Positions 33,006-44,977 of a DNA stretch of 64,000 nt are shown here, in pieces. A model generated the notes under the pieces. The model did not search any database. It was given only the letters and a program-made list of their open reading frames with translations, and was not told the origin of the DNA. Position 1 is the first letter of the stretch. Every line of letters begins with the position of its first letter. A program made the translations under genes and the position numbers. The stretch is from Tribonema minus (taxonomy: Eukaryota > Sar > Xanthophyceae > Tribonematales > Tribonemataceae): the NCBI GenBank assembly GCA_017506865.1, contig JAFCMP010000026.1:62001-126000 (forward strand), given 5' to 3'.

Positions 33006-36000
33006 ATGGAGAAGCTGGAGACTATGCTGGGTGATTGCGGCATTGCAGATGAGCAGCCAGCTGCAGGCTCTGATGTCAACTCATCGGAGCTAGCCGCACT
33101 GGGGCCCCACCTTCAGCTGGTGCAGCAGACAACGCATGACCTGACGGCGCTGCTGGCACCCCATCTCTCACCGTGTCACCTGGTGCAACTAGAGCGTACA
33201 TGCCGCTTCTTCAATGACACTCACTGTAGCAAGGCGGCGCAGCGCAGAGCGGCAAGAGCTCGCAGAATCGCTCGCTGCCAGCCGCTGCTGCAGGTGTATC
33301 GGATGCGCTGCGTGTCTAAGAGCTCGTACGCCGCACTGCGTGACGCAGTGCAAGCATTCTGCGACGCTGAACCCGAGATGGCTCGTCCTACTCGCGTGCA
33401 ACATGAAATGCCTCCGCAACCTGCCAGCCGCGCTCATGCCAGCAATGCCACTGCGACCTTCGGCGGGAGCAATTGCAGCAGTAGCAACAGCAGCAACAGC
33501 AGCCACGATGTATGGGTGCATGCCGCCCTGGTAGCATTAGCGGATGTCATAGCAGAGGTGTCAAAACTGGCCCTTAAGCAGTGTCCCATACTCTTCTGCG
33601 CTTTTGGGCGTCTTGGCCGCCATATGAAAGCAGTCGGGGTGCTGGGTGGGCCAAGCGCCCCCCCCAAGGAGAGGGACATATTTTATGCAGCGCTCGCACA
33701 GCACACGGAGCTGCACCTTCCGCTGGCGGAGCTGGTGGACGACAGGTACGTCGCCGAGAGTGTGACTTCAAGTTCACACATTGACTCACACATCGGATGT
33801 GCTGCAGCAGTTGCAGCAAGCTGCATGTTGTCAAACACTGTGACACTGCCTCCTCCGCACTATGGTACATTATACTGGCTGAAATTTAGCAATCTGTACA
33901 GAGGTTAGGATCGAGCGACTGCGGACGAGATGGCACCGGTACACATTATGTACAACCCTTAACCGAGGCCTGCAGACAATGAGGTCACAACTATAGTTGC
34001 GGAGACCCAACACGTACGCTGTTCATCTGTCAACTGCCGTCACAAATGCATCCCTTGATGAAACAAGGCACCACGACCGCTGCCCGAGCGATTTGCAGGT
34101 GAATTCGCGAAGCGCCCAAGCTGGCCCCGCTTGAAGGGCCTCGCTTGGAGCGAGGCCAGCTTTCAGCGCGGGCCGACCGCCGCAGATCGCGCTCGCCACG
34201 CACGATCTGCAGAGCGCAGATGACAGGTGTTGCATGCCAGGCACAAGGTACGCAGATACATACATGCAGCTGACTAAAGTGTCCAGTCTTGAACCGTTGA
34301 CTTTAAGTCATGCAGGCACGCTCAGGTGCAGCTGCTGCGCGCCGCGACACGCGCCGTTTTCCACAAGACGCTGGCTCTGGAGGAGCTCGACGCGGCGCTG
34401 AAGCGCGTCTGGCCGAGCCCGCTGCAGGAGCGATGCTCCACAGAACTTCAACTTCAACTTCAAGAAGCTGAGCGCGAGCGCCTGCAGAGCGTCCTGGAGG
34501 GCTTCTACCGCTTCGACATCCTCGCGGAGACCGGCGCCGCGCTGCTGAGCGCTGTGCTTGCCACCGACGCCGACAAGGCGGCGCTTGCGCGTGCAGCAGC
34601 AGCGGCGGCGCAGCCCTCGGCTTCCGAAGCACGAGAATCTGCGTCGGCAGAGCAGGACCGGGCCGACTTCGCGAGCGCTTGCTGCGTGCTGGCTAGCAAC
34701 GTGCTTAAGGCCAGCCAGCAGGTGCTGCGGGGTCGGGAGGCCTCCATGCTCGACATCACTGCCCATGCGTGCAAAGCGGTGCTGGCGTTCAAGGCCGCGG
34801 CGCTGCCGGCGCGGCTGCCGGCGCAGCTCATGCCGCTGTACGTCCCGGGGCCGCAAGCTGTGCCGAGCAATGCCACGCCAGAGGCTGCAACAGCGCTCAG
34901 GTGATTTACCAGCTCACCCACAATTCACTCCTGCTCCTGCAGTTTCAAGTTGGTTCAAATGTGTGGGGACAGCGCCTGTTTTTTGACAGTGCTGCAAGCT
35001 TGCGAATTTGCTGCAGGCTGTATGTATGCACGTCAACACTGGCACCCTTCTCTCTGACTTCAGCTTCAGCGGTCAGGCGTGCCAGTGCATGCATCAGTGC
35101 TCAGGCACATCTTATCGTATGGCGCGGCACTGCTCCGCATCAGCCACACCACTGCAACCAGCGCGCTTGTTCTGCTGTCACGCTGTCATGCAAAAAATAA
35201 TAAAAGCCCGCCCGCTTCAGGGCCCGGAAGGAGTGCAATCAGATGGTGCCATCGCTAAGGGATGGAAGTACTAGTACGCTCAGTGGCGGCCGTGCCCTCA
35301 CTCTGGAACTTGCATGTGGCCCACATGCGCTTGAATCATGCGCTGTTGCCACACCCGCCCTGCACGTGTGCAACTCATAGTGGTCTGCCAATACGCCAGG
35401 TGGCGTTATTTGGTGGCCCGTAATAACAGCAGTTTGACAGCACGTCGTGCCACTTCAAGTAGGCCCATCCGTTGCTGACCTGGCTGAGCGCAGGTAGCGC
35501 TTGCTGTCAATTGCATTCAGCTACCTTGCGGGCACGCTGTGACCACATTCATCGCACAAGTGGAGAGCTGCACATCTTGCATATTTCACAGAGTTTACGC
35601 CCTGCATCCAAAGTAAACATTACTTCAAAATACATAGGTCACTCATAGTAAGTCTAGCACATGATGTTGACCTCTGCCCCGTCAGCACATGATCACGGTC
35701 GTGCCGTACACGATGCTTTGCCACAGGGTATGGTCAGCGGACGCCGCGGCCATACATACCTACCTAGCCGCCCACCCCGACGAAGAGCAGCAGTGGCGCG
35801 CAGCGCTGCTCCGCGCGTGCAGCTGGCTGGACGCCAACGAGTTCGGCATTCTGCCCACCGCCTTCTTGCTGGCCTTTAACTACAGCCTCACTCAACACAT
35901 GCTCAGCGAGTTACCCAGGCGTTTCACGATGCTGGCGATGTCTCTGCTCGTGCGCGGTCACGGGTGGGGCGGCGCAGGGCGCGCCGGTGAGTCCCACCCT

Positions 36001-37341
36001 TGAACCTGAAGATGCAGTCACCCACTTCTTCAAAGCAATTCAAGTACTTTGAGGTAGATGAGGTACTCCATTTACTTCCGCTCGAGGGGCAGAAACCCTA
36101 TGAGAAGGGCAGAACACACAGCTCTTATGCTTGCGTGAAACGTGTGCTCGCACCACATATGTAAACGCAGCTGAAAGCAAGCGCTGCCCAGGAGTACGCT
36201 CGTTGACCGCCAGGCCAACTATATGTGGGTCTCCAACAGGACTTCGTCCGCCTAAAAAACAACTAGTTTGTTACCGTACGAGTCTGCGGCGCCGCCATAT
36301 ACACCATCACTCGCTGTGACGATCCCGTTTGCAGCGCAGTGGAACGCTCAGCCCTGATTTTATAGCATGTGCGATTCCCTTGAGCGCTGCGTCCGCCGGG
36401 CCAAACTTCTTGAAGTCGCTCCGCTCTCGCGCCATATAGAGTACTCCTCAGCCATAGACGCTGGCTTCGCCGCTAACCACATCAAAGAAACCAAATGCCG
36501 CTGCGGCCAGTGTGTAGCAGTTGGCGTCCAAAAGATGCAAACAGTGGTTCTTGTTGGCGTGGTGGCGTGCTGAGCACTACTTCTTGCGTCGAAGCCCCAG
36601 GGGATTCCGTGCTGCCTGGATTGCAACGTGCGAGTAGCAAAGAAACTTCAACATGCAGCTCGGCTAACACGATACTGAGCATCCCCGCTTGCCACTCTTC
36701 TGGCATCAAATCTGGTGCGCGGCACCACATCACGGTGTCAACGCCGCGGCTGGAGTCACTGTGTCACCTACAGAGCGCCTGCCTGATCACTAAGTTGGAT
36801 ATAGCTCACGATTCAACCTTCATCAAGGTTGTTGTGTCGCATCCTCCTGATATCATTAATGCTGTCAGTGTTCTCACGCGCGCCGTCTCAACATTGCCCA
36901 CCACTGTGCACCCGTGCGCGCACACAGCTGCAGCTGCCGCACCCGTACGCTACATTTCAGCCGAGATTGATTGTCATTTGAGCCAGAACGCATGCATGGC
37001 ATGTATGAGCGGCAATGGCAGACCATCAAGCCGTATCGACTGCGTCAATCTTGGTGTGACAGGCAAGGATTTAAATAAGGCTGAAGGTTTGACCTTGAGC
37101 AGGAATTTCATTGTGTCGCATCCTCCTGTGGCGATTATTTTTGTCAGTATTTTCACGCACACCTTCTCAACATTGCCCACCATTGTGCACGACAGGCAAG
37201 GAGCTAGAACGCGCCATTTCAACACGTGCGGGCCTCGCTGAGCTGTTCGCTGACCACTACGCGAGAATCCGCGCCTTGGAGTACATTGAGCCATTGGCGG
37301 CCGCGTATCCATCACAGCAGGACGAGGGCGCGGACCTTTAG
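33006..37341 (+). CDS. F-box-like protein, copy B (the intact family member)
   Basis: Exons 33006-33745, 34316-34900, 35727-35986 and 36214-36266 (ending TAG) join as phases 2,2,1 to give 545 aa. A further open exon, 37196-37341, has the same entry phase as exon 4, so skipping exon 4 would give a different C-terminus (GKELERAISTRAG to DEGADL). Residues about 40-75 (LLAPHLSPCHLVQLERTCRF) resemble an F-box, the helical motif that binds Skp1 in SCF ubiquitin ligases; this is a weak match by eye. No WD, LRR or Kelch repeats are visible. The rest is Ala/Leu/Arg-rich helical sequence. The start MEKLETMLG is chosen because it is shared by all three copies; an upstream in-frame Met exists at 32979 in B. 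The intron between 36267 and 37195 repeats its own 3' end (about 36830 and 37115). Confidence 0.7.
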
Positions 37342-37418
37342 ACCAAGTGGATTGGTGCAATGACCAGCAGCCAAAGCAAATCAGATTGCAGCCGCGGCAA
37401 AGTCCTTGCTGAAGTACT

Positions 37419-37542
37419 TGTAAAGGCCCAAGGGCAGCCGGATTGCCTATGCAATAAAAAGTTTGCTTCAGCGCAGTAGCCTAGTCTGCACTGCGCCCTA
37501 GGAGCTAGGAGCTTGGAGACCGGCCCAGCCCAGCATCCGAGT
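37419..37542 (-). mobile_element. 124-bp 5'-truncated retrotransposon insertion with 9-bp target duplication
   Basis: Plus-strand AAAGGCCCAAGGGCAGCCGG to CCCAGCATCCG matches the 3' end of the element at 25020-25145. It is flanked by TGAAGTACT at 37410-37418 and 37543-37551. Units A (GTGCTGAAGTACTATTG, 31468) and C (43639) lack the insert and show a single TGAAGTACT, giving natural empty sites. Confidence 0.9.
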
Positions 37543-38859
37543 TGAAGTACTACTGTCTCCGCACGGACAGCTTGTGCCGGTATACGGGGCACAGAATGAT
37601 GAGCGCAGCAGCAGATAAGCACTGCAGTAGCTGCAGCTGCATGCCTTGCCTTCGCATGCCAACAGGGTCACAGACGGCTGTGTGTGACAATTGTCATTAA
37701 TAACGCACAAACTAATAAGAGTTTGCTCTCTGACAAAGATGGCCCCCTGAGACAGCCAGGCATTGTGTTACATGGTTGACTTGACAATTGGTATGCGCAC
37801 ATGGTCTTGGTCAAGCAACGATATAAAAAAAGTTGAGCACACAAATTGCACAGGCATGAAAGCTTCACATCTTGCATATTACATAGACTAGGTACCGGTA
37901 TTCCGCCCCTCAAGCGGAAGTAAATCAGCGCAACGTTCAGGTTGTCAGCAACTTGAATGTGAACCTGTCAATCAACACGGTCTGCTGCTGGCGTCTTCAT
38001 CTCCCACTTGTATATAGGCACTGGTTGCAAGCAACACAACGAGCATGCATTATCATAATGATGATCTCCCGCTTGTACGTATGGCTTTGATTGCAGTCGG
38101 CACAAGGCATGGTACTGTGATGCATGTAGGGCAACAGTGACTGACCCTCGCTGTAAGCTGAATAATCGTGATGAGCCTGACCAGAAGTTGACACCTGGGG
38201 TCAGATTGTCCTGAAACACTGGAAGACGGTGTGTGTAGCTGGTATTCTACTGGAAGATCAAACCCATGCGGCTTGCCGTGACGCAATCAATGACCATGGA
38301 CTCGTCTAGGTAGGTCAGCAAATGAAGTTGAGAACTTTGGTGCTATATTTTTGGTCTATAACTTTGGGAATGCAGTTGGCAAGAGGCAGATGCATTCACT
38401 GTGCATTTAGTTCTGATCCATTTTGCTGTATTTTGTCATGTTCTCCGATACATCTCGCATGCATTCCCACCACAAGTGCATGATACATTGTAAAATGCTT
38501 TTTGAAATTTCGCCTACTTTTTTGCCAACACGTGGTACCACTTTGCCTCCAAACGTCTCAGATCCTAGATGTTGCAGCTGCGTCGCGAATCGTCGCCGTG
38601 ACGTGGCAGCATTTACCGTCTTGTCTAAAGGTACGCTGTGACTTGGCAGCGTTTATCGTTTTGTCTAAAGGTAATGGTCCTTGTTTGTAAGCTGGCAGGG
38701 CATGTAATCTAGAAGGGAAAAAATAGTCCGGGATTCATCATTTAAAAAATATTTCAGATGGGGGGAACTTAACACCCCAGGGGGAACTTTGGACAGAAAG
38801 TTGAAGTCACAGTGGAAGTTGAAGTTGAGGAGAAAGAATCTCTCTCTTCAAACAAAATA

Positions 38860-38940
38860 CTCAGCTCAATGAGGATCTGACGCTGTGCAAGCCCGGCCTT
38901 GCGTAACACATCTGCCTCCCCCCTCCTGAGCGCTGCGTCT
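38860..38940 (-). mobile_element. short retrotransposon relic upstream of copy C
   Basis: Same relic and same breakpoints as at 32421, carried along by the segmental duplication. In unit A the corresponding place is occupied by the 1.5-kb inverted copy (to 26497). Confidence 0.8.
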
Positions 38941-39443
38941 GCTTGCTATGATCCGGGAGTTTGCTCGTTGGAGCTGTTATTCTTTAATCATTGTGTGGAA
39001 TGCATGACCGTGTTCTCAAGGGCTGGGAAGGTTCAGGACGTCGCACACCACTCAAAGCGATACATCTTCTTCCGTTGACGTTATTTTTTGAATGCGACGC
39101 CTTCAAAAGTGGAAGATCTGGCATGCGCATGTCACACACCACGAAGCAATGCAGCTTGTGACATTGACGCTGTATCATTGATGTTGATGAACGCAACGCG
39201 TTTAAACCTGGCAGACCTGGTCCGTGCATATCATGCACGCTCGTGATGTGATCGACGCAACTCCACTCTTAAGACCTTTTGTTCTTCCAGACTCCCCGAG
39301 ACAGTTCCTGATCCCCGAGAAACATTTATTCGCGTGGCGAACGACAACAGACAGGACCTTGAAGGATAGAAGCCCCGTGTGTGAGTGCTGAGTGAGTTCA
39401 GCTTTGAATTTAGCTCTTGACAACAGTCTTCGACGTCCGAGCG

Positions 39444-42400
39444 ATGGAGAAGCTGGAGACTATGCTGGGTGATTGCGGCATTGCAGATGAGCAGCCAGCT
39501 GCAGGCTCTGATGTCAACTCATCGGAGCTAGCAGCACTGGGGCCCCACCTTCAGCTGGTGCAGCAGACAACGCATGACCTGACGGCGCTGCTGGCACCCC
39601 ATCTCTCACCGTGTCACCTGGTGCAACTAGAGCGTACATGCCGCTTCTTCAATGACACTCACTGTAGCAAGGCGGCGCAGCGCAGAGCGGCAAGGGCTCG
39701 CAGAATCGCTCGCTGCCAGCCGCTGCTGCAGGTGTATCGGATGCGCTGCGTGTCTAAGAGCTCGTACGCCGCACTGCGTGACGCAGTGCAAGCATTCTGC
39801 GACGCTGAACCCGAGATGGCTCGTCCTACTCGCGTGCAACATGAAATGCCTCCGCAACCTGCCAGCCGCGCTCATGCCAGCAATGCCACTGCGACCTTCG
39901 GCGGGAGCAATTGCAGCAGCAGCAGCAGCAGCAACAGCAGCCACGATGTATGGGTGCATGCCGCCCTGGTAGCATTAGCGGATGTCATAGCCCAGGTGTC
40001 AAAACTGGCCCTTAAGGAGTGTCCAATACTCTTCTGCGCTTTTGGGCGTCTCGGCCGCCATATGAAAGCGTTCGGGGTGCTGGGTGGGCCCAGCGCCCCC
40101 CCCAAGGAGAGGGACATATTTTATGCAGCGCTCGCACAGCACTCGGAGTTGCACCTTCCGCTGGCGGAGCTGGTGGACGACAGGTACGTCACTGAGAATG
40201 TGACTGCAAGTTCACACATTGACTCACGTCGGATGTGCTGCAGCAGATGCAGCAACTTGAATGTTGTCAAACACTGGGACACTGCCTCCTCCGCGCTACT
40301 GGCTGAAGTTCGGCAATCTGCAGAGAGGTTAGGATCGCGCTACTTCCGACGAGATGGCGCTGGTACATATGTATGACCCATACCCGAGACCTGCAGACAA
40401 TGAGGTTGAAACTATAGTTGCGGAGACCCAACATGTACGCTGTTCATTTGTCAACGTGCCGTCACGAATGCATCCCTTGATGACACAGGGCACCACGACC
40501 GCTGCCCGAGCGATTTGCAGGTGAATTCGCGAAGCGCCCAAGCGAGGCCAGCTTTCAGCGCGGGCCGACCGCCGCAGATTGCGCTCGCCGCGCACGATCT
40601 GCAGAGCGCAGATGACAGGTGTTGCATGCCAGGCACAAGGTACGCAGATACATACATGCAGCTGACTAAAGTGTCCAGTCTTGAACCGATGACGTTAAGT
40701 CACGCAGGCACGCTCAGGTGCAGCTGCTGCGCGCCGCGACGCACGCCGTTTTTCACAAGACGCTGGCACTGGAGGAGCTCGACGCGGCGCTGAAGCGCGT
40801 CTGGCCGAGCCCGCCGCGGGAGCGACGCTCCGCCGCTGAACTTCAACTTCAAGAAGCTTAGCGCGAGCGCCTGCAGCGCGTCCTGGAGGGCTTCTACCGC
40901 TTTGACATCCTCGCGGAGACCGGCGCCGCGCTGCTGAGCGCTGTGCTCGCCGCCGACGCCGACAAGGCGGCGCTTGCGCGTGCAGCAGCAGCGGCTACCA
41001 GTACGCAGCCCTCGGCTTCCGAAGCGCGAGCGTCGGAGACGGCGGAGCGGGACCGGGCCGACTTCGCGAGCGCTTGCTGCGTGCTGGCTAGTAACGTGCT
41101 TGAGGCCAGTCAGCTGGTGCTGCGGGGTCGGAAGGCCTCTATCCTCGACATCAATGCCTACGCGTGCAAAGCGGTGCGGGCGTTCAAGGCCGCGGTGCTG
41201 CCGGCGCGGCTGCCGGCGCAGCTCATGCCGCTGTACGTCCCGGGCCCGCAAGCTGTGCCGAGCAATGCCATGCCAGAGGCTGCGACAGCGCTCAGGTAAA
41301 CCTCACCCGCAATTCACCCTTGCTCCTGCAGTTTCAAGTTGGTGCAGGTGTGTGGGGACAGCGCCTGTTCTATGACAGTGCTGCACACTTGCGAGTTTGC
41401 TGCAGGCTGTATGTATGCACGCCAACACTGGCACCCTGCTCCCTGACTTCAGCTCCGGTGGCCAGGCCTGCATGCGTCAGCATTCAGGCACGCCGTGTAG
41501 TCTGGCGTGACACTGCTCCGCATCAGCCACAGCAGTGCGACCAGCCTGAGTGCGCTTGCCAACAGTTCTGCTGCCACTCCATCATGCGCCGATGAAAGCC
41601 TGCCTGCTTCACAACCTGACAGGAGTGCAATAAGATGGTGCAGACGTTGAAGCTGTCGGCTACTGTGCAGACTGCCATGTAGGCTGGTGAGTCTTCAATG
41701 CCGTAACGCTCTACTAGGCATTTGCGGGGGGCGGTAATGAGCAGCCACTTTGCGGAGTTTGAATTGTCATACTATCAAAAATGATGGTCAATCTAGTATG
41801 CTCAGAGGCGGCCGTGCCGTCGCTCTGCACGTGATGTGGCCCGCATGAAGTATGCGCTGCTGCCGTTCCGGCCCTGCACATTATGGCATGTGCAACCAAC
41901 CCACAGTGTTCTGCACTCCAGTGCGCCAGGTGGCGTTCTTTGGTGGCCCATAGTCACAACACATCGCGCCACTTCAAGTAGGCCCACATGTAGCTGACCT
42001 GGCTGGGCGCAGGTAGCGCTTGTTGTCAACTGAATTCAGTCAACTTGCGGGCATGCTGTGAGTACACACATCGCACAAGTAGGAGAGCTGCACATCTTGC
42101 GTATTTCACAGGACTCCCGCCCCTCAACCAAAGGATGCAGTACTTCGAAAAACATAGGTCACTCATAGTAAGTCTAGCACATGATGTTGACCTCTGCCCC
42201 GCCGGCACACGACCACGGTCCCTCCGTACATGATGCTTTGCCACAGGGTATGGTCAGCGGACGCCGCGGCCATACATACCTACCTAGCCGCCCACCCCGA
42301 CGAAGAGCAGCAGTGGCGCACAGCGCTGCTCCGCGTGTGCAGCTGGCTGGACGCCAACAAGTGGGGCATTCTGCCCACCGCCCTACTGCTGGGCTTCAAC

Positions 42401-43580
42401 TACAACCTCCCTCATCTCATCCGCTGCGAGTTGCCTAGGCGTTTCACGATGCTGGCGATGTCTCTGCTCGTGCGCAGTCACGGGTGGGGCGGCGCAGGGC
42501 GCGCCGGTCAGTCCCGCCCTTGAACTTGAAGATGCGGTCACCCACCATTTTTCAAACACTTCAAGTGCTTCAACGTAGATGCAGTACTCTACGTTACTTC
42601 CACTTGAGAGGCAGAACTCGTACGCAATCTGCAAGGTATGCAGCTCTTATGCGTGCGTGAAGCATGCCCTCACAGCACGTGCACATTTGTACACGCAGCT
42701 GAAAGCAACCGCTACCCTGAAGTACGCTCACTTACCTCCAGGCCAACTACTGATCGGCCCCCAGGAGGACTTCGTCCGCCTCAAGAAACGCCTTCAAAAC
42801 AAAATACAGGCCCTACGAGGAGTTTGCGGCGCCGCCATCACTCGCTGTGACAGCTGTATTTGCAGCGCAGTGGAGCGCGAGGCCTGATCCTAACCAATGT
42901 GTGCAATTCCCTTTAACGCTGCCTCCGCCGGGCCGACTCGAAGTTGCTCCGTTCTCGTGCCTCAGCCATGGCGCCAAATTGATGGAGGGCGCTGGCTTGA
43001 CTGCCAAATTGAACAATACCGAAGGAACCAAATGCCGCTGTGGTCAGTGTGCAGCAGTTGGCGTTCAAAAGATGCAACCAGTGGTTCTTGTTGGCGTTAT
43101 GGCGCGCTGAGCACTGCTGCTTCTTGCATCAAAGCCCCACTCCGTGCTGCATAGGTTTGAATGTTCAAGTAGCAGCGAACCCTCAAAATGCAGTCTGGCG
43201 AGCACCATACCGAGCATCCCCACTTGCCACTCTTCTGGCATCATATCTGCTGCCCGGCAGCGCTGTAGTGTCACCTGAGCGCCTGCATGAACTTCAGGTT
43301 AAGTACGGCTCAAAACTTCAACCTCCATCAAGGTCGTTCCGTCGCACCCTTCTTTACATCAGAGTATTGTTGACTCAAGTTGTCAACGTTTTCACGCGCT
43401 CCTTTTCAACCTTGCCCACCGTTTTCCTCGACAGGCGAGGAGCTGGCACGTGCCATTTCAACACGTGCGGACCTCGCTGAGGTGTTCGCTGACCACTTCG
43501 CGAGGGTCCGCGCCTTGGAGTACATTGAGCCGTTGGCGGCGGCATATGGAGCACAGCAGCACAAGGGCGCGGATCACTAG
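39444..43580 (+). pseudogene. F-box-like gene, copy C (nonsense in exon 2)
   Basis: Exons 39444-40183, 40708-41288 (approximately), 42247-42506, 42742-42855 and 43435-43580. Exon 1 is intact and very close to copy B. Exon 2 has an in-frame TAG at 40859-40861 (GAAGCTTAGCGC against GAAGCTGAGCGC in A and B), which stops the protein after about 297 residues. Exon 4 is the longest and best preserved of the family (LLIGPQEDFVRLKKRLQ, continuing to CDS). With a weak GTATTT donor at 42856 it would join the last exon in frame, giving a C-terminus (ELARAISTRADLAEVF) lost by termination in A and B. The exon 3 donor is GTCAGT rather than GTGAGT. C may preserve the ancestral gene end although its own reading is broken. 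Confidence 0.75.
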
Positions 43581-43964
43581 ACCAAGTAGATTGACCAGCA
43601 GCCAAAGCAGATCAGATTGCAGCTGAGGCAAAAGTTCGTGCTGAAGTACTGCTTTCTGCAAGGATGGCTTGTGTCGGTATGCCGGGTACAGAATGATGAG
43701 TGCAACAGCAGCTTGAGCATGCAGTAGCTGCAGCTGCTAGCCTTGCCTTTACATGTCGACAGGGTCACAAACAGCTGTGTGTTACAATACTGCACAGACT
43801 AAAAACAGTTTGGTCTTTCACAGAGATGGCCCCCGGAGCAGCCCAGGAATTATGTCACATGGTTGACTTGACAGGGGGTATGAACGCGTGGTCTTGGTCA
43901 AGCAACGACACAAAAAAAAGTCAGCACACGAATTGCACAGGCATCAGAGCTGCATGTCTTGCAC

Positions 43965-44001
43965 ATTTCATAGGGTTTCCGCCCCTCAAGCGGAAGTAAA
44001 T
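43965..44001 (+). repeat. dispersed GCGGAAGT hairpin repeat (representative copy)
   Basis: TTTCATAGGGTTTCCGCCCC then TCAAGCGGAAGTAAAT; TTCCGC and GCGGAA form a 6-bp stem. Other copies: 10221-10256, 11044-11079, 31815-31861, 37885-37927 (+); 5010-5040, 30139-30172, 36070-36105, 42590-42615 (-); weaker at 29652, 35583, 42110 and 60890. All are intronic or intergenic. Confidence 0.8.
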
Positions 44002-44977
44002 AAGCACAACGTTCAGGTTAACAATTGTCAACAACTTGAATGCGAACCTGTCAATCAACACGGTCTGCTGTGGCGTCTTCATCACCCACTTGTTGATAGT
44101 CCCACTTGTTGATAGGCACTGGTTGCAAGCAGCACAATGAGCATGCATTATCATAGTGATGATCTCCCGCTTGTATGTATGGCTTTGATTGCAGTCGGCA
44201 CAAGGCATGGTACTGTGATGCATGTAGGGCAACAGTGACTGACCCTCGCTGAAAGCTGAATAATCGTGATGAGCCTGACCAGAAGTTGACGCCTGGGTCA
44301 GATTCGCCTTGAAGTACTGAAAGACGGTGTGTGTAGACTATGGTATTCTACAGTAAGATCTAACCCATGCGGCTTGCCATGACGCAATCAATGACCATGG
44401 ACTCGTCTAGGTAGGTCAGCAAATGAAGTTGAGAAATTTGGTGCTATGACTTTGGTGCTACAACTTTGGAAATGCAGTTGGCAAGAGGCAAGTGCATTCA
44501 CTGTGCAGTGAAATTCTGATCCATTTTGCTGCATTTTGTCATGTTCTCCGATACATCTCGCATGCATTTCCACCACAAGTGCATGATAAATTGTAAAAAT
44601 GCACTTTGAAATTTCCCCAACATTTTTTCCAACATCATCTTTGCCTCCAAACGTCTCAAATCCTAGACGTTGAAGCTGCGTCAATATCGTCGCTGTGACT
44701 CGGCAGCGTTTACCGTTTTGTCTAAAGGTTATGGTCCTTTCTTGTGAATAAGCTGGCAGGGCATCTAATCTGAAGAGAAAAGAAGAAAATGTCCGATCCG
44801 ATGGATTTGGGATTTTTTACATTTCGTTTATTTAGGTCAGGGAACTTCCCCAACTGGAACTTTCAGTTGAAGTCTCAGTGGAAGTTGAAGACTGCCTGAC
44901 TGCAAGTTGAAGTTGTATATTATGTCCTGGACCGCATGGGCTGCGCGCACGATAAATCGGGCTTGCAATAACTAAAT

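Larger units (their letters stand above)
26520..44900 (+). repeat. three tandem segmental duplicates (units A, B, C)
   Basis: Units begin near 26520, 32420 and 38860. The start codons are 5926 and 6438 bp apart. Each unit comprises the upstream GGCTGGGRAGG and CACCACTCAAAGCGATACA segment, the five-exon gene, and a 3' block ending in the CAGTGGAAGTTGAAG region. B and C are closest in exon 1 and promoter; A and B are closest from exon 2 onward. That mosaic suggests gene conversion or unequal exchange. Differences include the element inserted in B at 37419 and a segment present in B and C (38080-38480; 44160-44540) but missing from A. Confidence 0.88.
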
